Positions 55,746-64,000 of a stretch of 64,000 nt of DNA are shown in pieces. Each line of letters starts with the position of its first letter. Position 1 is the first letter of the stretch. A program made the translations under genes and the position numbers. Source of the DNA: Patagioenas fasciata (lineage: Eukaryota; Chordata; Aves; Columbiformes; Columbidae); contig NC_092526.1 in the NCBI RefSeq assembly GCF_037038585.1, positions 35,353,501 through 35,417,500 on the forward strand, in the 5' to 3' direction. The notes under the pieces were generated by a model. The model had not been told where the DNA came from. It ran no database searches and saw only the letters and a program-made list of their open reading frames with translations.

Positions 55746-58700
55746 GTTGAGCAACCTCAGGGAGCCGGCCCGCGGGCCCGCGCCGCCGGTTGCCAGGCAA
55801 CGGCGCCCTGCCTGCGGGCTCGGCCGCCCCCTGGCGGGCGGGGGGGGGGGTGAAGACGGGGAGACCGGGGGCTTGGGGGGACACCCGGGGAGCGGAGCGA
55901 TGTTCCGGCCGGGATGGGGACACCGGGCACCTCCCCGGGGCATGCGGAGGGCTGGGCGGTCACTGCTGCTCCAAGCAGCGAGTGAAGGTCCGGGGTTCCG
56001 GAGTAGCGACTGAATCTCAGGGGTTTTAGGGTGGCTGGTGACGGAGAAGAGCAGACAAGGGGTCTGACTCCTGCCTTCAGCCTGGCGTCGGTTTGATCTT
56101 TCGTGAAACTTGCTAATTGCTTGTTTTTCTATCTCCTATTTTAAAATAAAAAAAGCCTTAATTTTAATATTTACTACACAGCTGCTTTTTTATATATTCA
56201 CATGTAAAGAAATCAATAAGGGAATAATGCAGAGCTGCGTTTAAAACGCATGTGCCGGTGTCTACATTGTGAATCTCGCCAACCATCGTGTTAAAGATGG
56301 AATTAAACAGGGAGGCCTGAGCTGTAAGCAAGGATTAAGTGTCCTTGTTCTATCAGAGACACAGCAGAACTCTGAACCTGCTCTAGAAATAGTTTTAAAT
56401 GATGTGTCACCTCTGAAAGCAAGTAAGGGCAACATATTTCCCACTGTCACACAAGCCTTATTGAACAGAGGCCTTCAGATGTTCTTAACTTACTCTTTTT
56501 TTACTGTTTTGAAGGTAATTAGAGTGACAGGTTTTATGAAAGGACTTTACACAGATTTTGAATTGAAATCAGAGAATGTTAAGGTGGGTATGAAGGTATG
56601 AAATGTCCTTACTTATTTAGCTGTAATGTTAGTATTCTTTGAAACTTGCCACAGGGTACTTTTGGTCTTTTCTGTGTTCAATGTTAGGACTTGTCTTTAG
56701 TTTTGTGAAGAAGCTGTAAAAGCTGTTGCCTGTTGGTTACATTATGCATGGGGTGAACACCTATAGATTGCATTTGTGGATGTGACATAAACAAGCTGTC
56801 CTGTGTACAGAACTGTTTCTGTAAAGATCTCAAAACAGTAGGGTTTAATCTACAGCCAGGTCTAGGTTTCCCAAATATTGTTGTGTTATAGATGAAAAGA
56901 ATCATTATGTAGTGAAATTGGCTTCTAGTAGTTAGGCATTGATAATAAATCACGAACACTAGAAATTTACAAGCAGCTTTCTAAAGAGTCTGGTGGTCTC
57001 TCAATGGAATGTGTAGGTTTATATTTATTGCTTTATAGTAGATGTGTGTGTATACAAATATGATGTAAATATTCTTGCTTAATATCCTAGGAGTTGCTGA
57101 GACATTAATCTGGTATATGCATTCCACAATGGGCTTATTACTGTATACAAAGAGCTAATTACAGTAGGAGGATGTTAATGTTATTATTGAAAATTGTTTT
57201 TCTTAAGTACAAGGGTGACTTTGGTCTCTGCTGCTCTTCCATTTGCTGCTCTGCTGAGCTGATGCTGACTTCACCTACCGACTTGTTTGGAAACTTTGGT
57301 CGCTTGTTCATGGCAAATACCACAGTGTTTGTATGTTGCTAGTTAGACAGCTACATCTGTTGGTGATTGTTCAACATAGCAACTGAAAGTATGAGGTTTG
57401 TGAGCCTGGCTTGTCGCTCGTGCAGCCAGGTGCATGGGTGTTTTTATGCACTTCTTGAAGCTAATTATTTATCTGTGTGTTTATTTCTGTGACTGTTCTT
57501 ATTGTTGTTGGGATAACTAGAAGCTAAGTTAGTTATACAATGGGTTTATTGTTTTTATCAGTACTGTCCCTATTGAAGCTTGTCCATAGTTTCTGTGTTG
57601 AAGAGCAGGTTAGCACATGCTGCCTCTTCTTTGGAAAGCACTGTGTTATATTTTTGGGTTGAAAAAGCAGCTTTCCTAGCAACTCCTGAGTAGGTTTTTG
57701 TCAGTACCTACATACTGTGATAGCTGTGAAGTCGCACCAAACTTGAATGCCTCTCTGAGAATTTCTCTCACGGTCCATAAGATCATGGTTTTCAAGAGTT
57801 CAGGCAGAGGAGTCCAAAATGGTGTGATGTGGGGGAAAACATTTCTAGTCTGTGTTCCTCTTTTCGAAACACTGATCAGGAGGGAGACTTGGCTGCCACA
57901 GCATGCTTCCTTACTGCGATTTCTGTTGGAGTTGTGGAAAATCAGGAGAGACAAAAACTGCCCACAGAGAGCTAGAGTCCGAGAGCAGCAGCCTGAGTCT
58001 CTATTGTGAACAGTTGTATATATTTCTATGCAAGGGTGAACTGCTTTGTGTAACTCCAGGAAATAATACTCATCTGGTGTGATGATCTGATGGTAGATGC
58101 ACAGAGTTGGAAAGGGCAGGAGGCTTTCTGAAAAAAAGAAAAGGTCTGTACCCACCATGAAATAGTCCCAGTGTTGCAGTCCAGAATCTGCTATGTGCTG
58201 GGAAAAACTGGACAGTTGCTCTTTGCAAGCTGGCTGTGCTGTGCTGTTGCAGTTTGCAGGGTGCCTAGGCTGAAATTAGGAAAGCCCAAAGCTCATGGTC
58301 CAGTCTCTGTGGCGGCTGGGGCTGGCTCCTGGTCTGGACATATCCCCTTTTGTGCTGCGCACTGTCATGCACACATACGTGCAGCAACTGTCTTCGTTTC
58401 TAGTTTCAACTCACCTGTTCCACCTGGACATAGCAATGGGGTCCTGAAGTACCCACTGTTTTTTCTCTGCTACCTTTTATGTCTCCACTGTTGGGATAAC
58501 ACATATTTAATGGACAGCTGGTCGCCTCATCCCATGTGGATGGGAGGCAGGCTGGAAGCATCCCACGAGCCCGATGTGCCCCGCAGAGCATGCACATGGA
58601 CCTCACTGAGTTCTACTTTGTTTCAGGGGTGTGTAGTCAAAACAGTCAATGGAAGAGAGATGTAAGGGAAATGGAAAGCGTGAGGACAGTTACGTGGGGA

Positions 58701-61700
58701 GCTATTCCTCTCTGTGTGTTTATCAGAAAAGTTCGTCTTGTTTGGTTTAGTAAAACGTTGTTCTCTTATAAATGGAAAGATTTGGTATCAGGCTTGCACT
58801 TTTAATCTTCCACATCGGCTTTATATATATACACACAAATAAGTCTTTATATGAAAAGTATTGCTGTTTGGAATAGTGGAGATATCTTTGTTTGAAAGCT
58901 ACCCAGTAAAAAAAAAATTTTTCTTACGCTCTGGACACTGTTTCGGATGGTTGTTTTTGTTTTGATAGAACTTTGTTTACTGATACAGGTAGGAGCCCTG
59001 GATTTCTCATTGCGTTCTTGAGGATTTCTTATATGGACAGAACACACTGATAATGTTACTGTTGAAAATTATGAGGATGCAGGAGAAAATTTTGGATCTT
59101 TATTTGAAAACTTGTTTGGTTTAGAATAGTGTCCTGTCTCCTTCCCTAGATTAATAGATTGCATATGTCCTTGGAAGGATGGATAATTACTTTAATAGAA
59201 GGTTGCAGTATTTCCTTCTTTCCTTTTTTATTTTTGAATGCAGGGAGCACTGGTGAAGTGCTCCTAATGTTAACATAGACAATCTGAAAATCCCAGTTCT
59301 GTGGCAGTTCTTTGTTTTAATCCTTTTGGAAGAGTCAAAGATGGGAAGAACTTAGACTCCAGAGACTGTCTTCCCATGTGTTGCACTATCACTTACATGC
59401 TTGCAGGAGAACCTGGTTCTTCTTTATAGAGGGTGGCTCTGGGACTTGAGATGACACATGAACAGCTCTGTGCAGCTCTGGTGCCACAGGGGTAGATGAT
59501 GCTCCCAAATGGCCTGCTCAGCTGAGGAAATACTGGCTTCTGTTGCTTTCCTCTGTATATCTGTTGAATTAGATCTGTGTCGTTCCGAATCTGTGCACCT
59601 GAGATACTCCAACAGTAAGCGCAGTGCAAAATGAGGTGTTTTACTGGATAGTAACAACTGCTCCTTTTCTGAATTAACTGAAATGGCAGTGGTCCACTTT
59701 TCAGTTATCAGTTTGAGTGCTGTAGTTTATATTCTTTTGAACCAGTGCCTATTAGAACATGTATGCAGAGTTCTTTTCACATGGGTTTACTTTTAAACAG
59801 GTGAGTAGAATACTTTATCTCCACTCATGACTGTAAAGGATGAGTGAGTAGACTTCTGTGCTGAGCCTGGTAATATTCCTTGAATTTTATTATGTTTTAT
59901 TAATGAAACCCCTTTTTTTACCCCCTGAATATTCTGCAGCTGCAGAGGCTTCACACCATGATTTCATTCTCTGGGCCAGGAACAATAAAATTTTACTGGG
60001 TGGGGGTTGGTTTATTTTGTTTGTATTTTTTTCTTATGATTTTGCATAATCACCAACAGGCATCATCTCTACTGAAGGGCACTTGAGGAAAAGTTGTTTG
60101 TAAAGTGTAATTATAAAACTAAAACACATCTGATAATTGCAGAGATAAAAATACGTGCCTGTATCCCTTTCCCACCATGTTTCATATGTTTTCTTTAGTG
60201 ACTCTTAAGTCTGGTTTGTAAACTATGTGTACAAGTATGTAAAGCCCTCAATTTAGACTCTCCCATAACTTTGTGACTTCTGTGCTGAAAAATGTTGAGG
60301 GCAGGAACTGTCCTTCTGAGTAATATCTGCTGTAACAGTCCCGTTACAATTCTGTAGTGATTCTTTTGTTAATACTTGCAATCGTTTCTTAAACAAAGCT
60401 TTATCTCCTTTACCATGTAATGCTTGAAAATAGAGTGCCAAGGGTCTTACAGCAGTCTTAAAATGCAATGGAGCTAAGTGATAAACGTATTAAAAAGACA
60501 AAGTTATACTTTCATTTTGATTATTGCAGTTCAATGTTCATCCATTATCAGAAATGTCACTTCTTAATCAAAAATAAATAGCTAATTAGAAATCCTGGCC
60601 AGCCCTCCTTCCTGACCTTGCAAACCATATGCTGCGGTTGTACAGATGCTTTCTGCAACTATTCCTCTCATCAGATTTTTTTCCAGTCTTTAGGTGGTGT
60701 GTGGAATTATTTTGGAGTCTCAGTATTCTTTCTAAATTGCTCTTTTACCAGGATAAAGATGCCAAAATCAGCTTCCTTCGGAAGGCAATTGATGCTGTTG
60801 TAATGGTAACAGGAGAGCCACTGTCAGTGAAACCAGAGCGTGTTGTGGCCGGACACGAACCTGAAAAAACCAATGAATTTCTTCAAGCAATTGGGAAGTG
60901 TTGCTTAAATAAAGTAGGACATTACTATATCTATATGTATTTTGTACACATAGTGATTTATTATCAGGGCTTATTTGTAATAAACTTATTTGACACTCAT
61001 CTGCTGTTTTTAGTTACACAAGATGCACATTGGGTCACCACCATAATAAAAACAGATAGATGGTATATGACCCTTAGCAGAGTTTGAGCCAGGTCTCCCT
61101 TCAAATATGTTCTGGATATTTTAATGCTTTTAATGTATACTGGTTTTTATCTTTCACCTTATTTATTGGTCATTTAATAACATTTATTAGGTTTGAAGAA
61201 CAATATGAAGCTTCAGAACTTTTAAAACTTTGGGATGCAGACAAATTAATTATATGACCAGATACTGCCACCTTTGACTTCATTTCCTTTAGAATTTCAG
61301 TCAGATTTCTTAATTCTGTAATGGAAGTCATTTTTCCAATATGCTGCCTTTTTATTTTTTTTTTTAATTTTTATTTTATTGAATGTGGAAATGCAGCAAA
61401 AAAGAAATGTGATAACCTGTTAAAAATAACTGCAGGGGCAGTTCTTAAAATAATTGTTGCATTAAGAGTAATGAGGAGCATTTGCATATAGGTGTTACAG
61501 AGATTTTTGAAATACAAAGATATAATCTAAACCCCTTGAATTAGTAAGTGTGAAGAAATAGTGTATAACTAACTGTGAAATACTACAGTGCTTACAGACT
61601 GTCTGCAAGTTTAGTTTGGATTATTTTTGGCTGATAATCTATTAATAGAATTTTATGTTATTTTGTTTTAATTAGCTGAGTGCTGTGGGCATCTTAATTA

Positions 61701-63452
61701 TTAATTGCTTGAGATCAGGAAGTTGATAAACATATGCACAGAGATCGGACATGTTTGAAAATGTGCTTGATGGAACAGCGTTGTAGAATGTTGTGATGAG
61801 ATTTAATATCCAGAGGATACAGTCTACCCATTTGAGCTAAGATAATTATCACCTTGGCTTTTGTTGTGAAACACAAGCTTGATGTGCACTGGGAATGAGA
61901 TTTCCTTCAGTCTGTAGCTGGATACTTTTAGTGCTGAGCTGAGAACCCTGCTTGGAGTTACTTAGTTCAGGCAAGTGTTGCTGGTGTGCAGAAGTGAGTC
62001 TCCAAATTTGAAAACCTACAAAAATTCATAGTTTTGTATTTACAAACCAGGAGAGAATCAGGAGTCAACCCCCAGGGCAATATCAATTTTAGTGACCTAA
62101 AAGCTATTTCTGTTTCAGGAAGAATTCCTTGGCAAGGTGATTTTTTTTTTTTTCTTTTTTTTTGGTTAATATAGTCAAAGTCTTTGCCACTAGGACATGA
62201 AAATATGATATTAACTTTCTGTTTAAATGACCTAATTAATAATTGCTCATCATCTTAGCAAATGGAATAGGTGCAGAAACAGAATACCATCTGCAGCTTA
62301 TTGGAAGTCATTCTTAATGTAGTTTTCTTCAGTGACTGTTGCTGATTGAGCAAATATTAGGTGAAAGTGGAGTGACCTAAAAGTGGATGCAAATACAACA
62401 TAGTGTGGTTTTCAGAGTGTTTAAGCAGTTTAGCAGTTATTGTATAAGGTTTTGACTATCATTTACATTACCGTTTTGAAAAACATTTGTTTTGTTGCGA
62501 AGAGATTTATTATTGTGCTATAATACATAAAACCACCATATATTTATATAGTTCTGGCACATACAGTCAAATTGTTACAAGAATTACAAGGAGGTATTGA
62601 TTACAGAGACAGGAAGGAGGTATTTAGTAAAATAATTTACTCATTTCTATGAAGTTTTTCTATTCCTTGCAGTTGTCCAGTGATGCTGCTGTAAAAAAGA
62701 TCTTAGCTGGGGAAAGAGCTGATGCTAAAGGGAAACCCCCATCCTCTAAATCTCGAGATAAAGAAAGCAGAGGATCCAGACCAGAAGAACAAAAACACCA
62801 TAAGGATAAAGAGGTAGGCATCTGCAACTTTTGTGGGGTACAAGGGCTACTGCTTTTTATGGTTTATTTTTTTGTTGTTTTGTTTGTTTGTTTTTTTGGC
62901 TTGCATTTTTTACTGTGGAAAGTAACTATGTGATAAGAGTTGCCATGTACTGGAATTAAATTTTAGCTTTCATTTTCTGTTTAGGGTAGAGGAGACATAG
63001 AAATTAAAGACAGAAGTTCAAGCAGAGACAGAAAACCCAAAGGAGATTTGAAAGAGAGTGAAGAAAGAGAAAAAGAAAGTGATAAACACAAGGATAATGA
63101 AGACAGGCACAAAGATCCTGAAAAAGACACCTTTAAGGAAGGTGGGAAACAAGAAAGGGAAAGAAGCAAAAGCAGAACAACCAAGCAAGGAAGAGAAACA
63201 GAAAACAACAAGGGAAAAGGAGATATAGAACGAGATGATCTCAAGCATGATAAAGGACGGGAAAGGGAGAAAAAAGATGAAGCAGGAAGAGAAAAGGACG
63301 CACTGAAAGGAAGAGACAAAGAAAAGGCTAGGGACAGAGAACGAGAGAAAGACAGAGAGAGAGGAAAAGATCGGGAAAGGGAGAGACAAAGGGAAAGAGA
63401 AAAAGATGGGGAGCATTTAAGAGAACATGGAAAGGATAAAGCAGAGAAAAAG
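55623..63452 (+). CDS. TRAF3IP1: TRAF3IP1 (IFT54/MIP-T3), first five coding exons
   Basis: TRAF3IP1 is IFT54, a microtubule-binding subunit of intraflagellar-transport complex B needed to build cilia; it was also described as a TRAF3/DISC1-interacting protein. Five exons join in frame into 321 codons; human is about 690 residues, so the gene continues past the window. Residues 1-130 form the calponin-homology-like domain ([78 protein letters not shown]). After [14 protein letters not shown] comes the long, low-complexity K/E/R/D-rich linker typical of the family. The C-terminal coiled coil is not in the window. The start ATG 55,623 matches orthologues and sits in GCCGCTATGAAC. No disruption is seen. 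Confidence 0.95.
55746..56514 (+). other. TRAF3IP1 intron 1
   Basis: The first 215 bp are CpG island with the X-box and an 11-nt G run (55,840-55,850); the rest is AT-rich with no exon recognised. An open frame running from 56,269 into exon 2 lacks similarity before the acceptor at 56,514. Confidence 0.6.
55789..55801 (+). promoter_or_regulatory. TRAF3IP1: RFX X-box, perfect palindrome GTTGCC-A-GGCAAC
   Basis: Both half-sites match the RFX consensus (GTNRCC and RGYAAC) exactly, with a one-base spacer. It lies 44 bp after the end of TRAF3IP1 coding exon 1, inside the CpG island. RFX factors drive ciliary genes, and TRAF3IP1 encodes the IFT54 subunit, so the site fits the gene. A second partial palindrome (GTTGAGCAAC, 55,746-55,755) overlaps the exon 1 donor and contains one good half-site (AGCAAC). 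Confidence 0.75.
56515..56583 (+). CDS. TRAF3IP1: TRAF3IP1 coding exon 2
   Basis: Acceptor TGTTTTGAAG, donor GTTAAG|GTGGGT, 23 codons, phase 0/0, [20 protein letters not shown] onward. Confidence 0.94.
56584..60751 (+). other. TRAF3IP1 intron 2, nothing recognised
   Basis: 4.2 kb. Both strands were read; no exon with orthologous sequence is expected here, and none was found. No repeat family was recognised. Confidence 0.45.
60752..60913 (+). CDS. TRAF3IP1: TRAF3IP1 coding exon 3
   Basis: Acceptor CTCTTTTACCAG, donor AATAAA|GTAGGA, 54 codons, phase 0/0. Completes most of the calponin-homology-like domain ([20 protein letters not shown]). The donor follows A rather than G. Confidence 0.94.
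60914..62672 (+). other. TRAF3IP1 intron 3, nothing recognised
   Basis: 1.8 kb, AT-rich with T runs near 61,350 and 62,142-62,162. No supported feature. Confidence 0.45.
62673..62813 (+). CDS. TRAF3IP1: TRAF3IP1 coding exon 4
   Basis: Acceptor TATTCCTTGCAG, donor AAAGAG|GTAGGC, 47 codons. Begins [20 protein letters not shown], then turns lysine/serine-rich. Confidence 0.93.
62985..63452 (+). CDS. TRAF3IP1: TRAF3IP1 coding exon 5 (charged low-complexity linker)
   Basis: Acceptor TTCTGTTTAG, donor AAAAAG|GTAATT, 156 codons, phase 0/0. Almost entirely K, E, R and D, with RDRERE/REREKD-type repeats toward the end. The coding strand is strongly A/G-biased, which also leaves the opposite strand open by chance. 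Confidence 0.93.
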
Positions 63453-64000
63453 GTAATTGAAATCCTATTTCAGAGAACAGTAATATTTGGCATGCTGTGG
63501 TATGGACTGAATGTTTGTTATAGTGACCTTGCATATTTGTAATCTCTGCTCATTTAACAATTAAGTACTTTCTTTAACAGCAATTACGCTCATGAAATGA
63601 AAGTGTCGGTGTGGGTTTGATCTAGTAAGAGTGTGACTGAGGCTTTGTATATAACTTCATGTCTCTGTCATTATATATCTTGACTTGAGCCATCAGACTC
63701 ATCTGACTGTGTTTCCTAAAGACCTGATCAGAAGTTTCTTTTCTGCACAGCTCATGTCTGAATCCTTCTGATCACAACACATTACTTTTGGCAGAGAGGG
63801 GTGGCAGCGACTGTTGGAACTGTGCACTTACATGCTCATGTGTCTTCCCAGTAATGCATGCTGTTGTTGCAGCTGTAGCCAGATTTTAGATAAGACGGGG
63901 CTGAAGAGAGTTCCTTGGGGCAATAATTAGCCATTAACACCTCTTCTTGAGCTTACTTCTGTATCAGGACACACATGATGGAATCTTATGTCTGTATTTC
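63453..64000 (+). other. TRAF3IP1 intron 5 (cut by window edge)
   Basis: AT-rich sequence after the exon 5 donor. No further exon is recognisable before the window ends. Confidence 0.5.

Larger units (their letters stand above)
55490..55960 (+). promoter_or_regulatory. TRAF3IP1: CpG island, TRAF3IP1 promoter and exon 1
   Basis: Very GC-rich and CpG-dense sequence begins abruptly after the inverted-repeat element and surrounds the start codon at 55,623. It includes a 13-nt C run (55,510-55,522), an NRF1-like TGCGCTTGCGC (55,532-55,542), an 11-nt G run (55,840-55,850) and an RFX X-box. No TATA box is seen. Confidence 0.8.

Noticed and set aside
56269-56514. Open frame continuous with TRAF3IP1 exon 2
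   Set aside because: The added residues do not resemble TRAF3IP1, and exon 1 joins exon 2 at the acceptor ending at 56,514.
60914-61087. Open frame continuing past TRAF3IP1 exon 3
   Set aside because: It is intronic after donor GTAGGA, and exon 4 supplies the expected next residues.
1-64000. tRNA, snoRNA, microRNA genes and CRISPR-like arrays
   Set aside because: No convincing structure was recognised by eye; covariance-model searches (tRNAscan-SE, Infernal) would be needed to exclude intronic snoRNAs.

Overview
The window is vertebrate nuclear DNA and almost certainly avian. It carries a nearly full-length CR1 LINE and a second CR1 3' fragment, LTRs of bird-type endogenous retroviruses, and compact intron-containing genes whose proteins match well-known vertebrate families. 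I cannot name the species. Exon models were built by hand, by following reading frame and splice sites and comparing with remembered vertebrate orthologues.

Layout. (1) 1-4,860, minus strand: one alternative first exon of the UGT1A UDP-glucuronosyltransferase locus (3,889-4,734) with an HNF1-like site about 110 bp upstream. The shared exons 2-5 should lie beyond the left edge, so 1-3,888 is probably UGT1A intron. (2) 5,760-6,300: a CpG island with ZNF143/THAP11-like, E2F-like and YY1-like motifs and two candidate first-exon donors, the likely promoter of USP40. (3) 9,977-37,501, plus strand: the complete coding part of USP40, 31 coding exons joining in frame to 1,246 codons plus stop, including one GC-AG intron. 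Its introns hold LTR pieces, a CR1 fragment, a dispersed repeat and an unexplained GC-rich coding-like block read on the minus strand (31.4-32.5 kb). The 3' UTR runs to a poly(A) signal at 39,974. (4) 40,212-about 44,395, minus strand: a CR1 element whose ORF1-like and endonuclease/reverse-transcriptase parts lie in one uninterrupted frame, broken only near the C terminus. (5) 44.4-54.5 kb: intergenic DNA in which I recognise no gene. (6) 54,510-54,928: a long TA/TG/CA microsatellite, followed by a degraded inverted-repeat DNA element (55,071-55,443). (7) 55,490 to the end, plus strand: the CpG-island promoter and first five coding exons of TRAF3IP1 (IFT54/MIP-T3), with a perfect palindromic RFX X-box in intron 1. 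The gene continues past the right edge.

The three genes do not form a functional pathway: UGT1A conjugates small lipophilic molecules in the ER, USP40 is a deubiquitinase-family protein, and TRAF3IP1 is an intraflagellar-transport subunit. The regulatory motifs fit these roles: an HNF1-like site for UGT1A, housekeeping promoter motifs for USP40, and an RFX site for the ciliary gene. I saw no wholly new system. The points most worth a second look are the CR1 fused frame, the X-box, the GC-rich block in a USP40 intron and the inverted-repeat element next to the TRAF3IP1 promoter.
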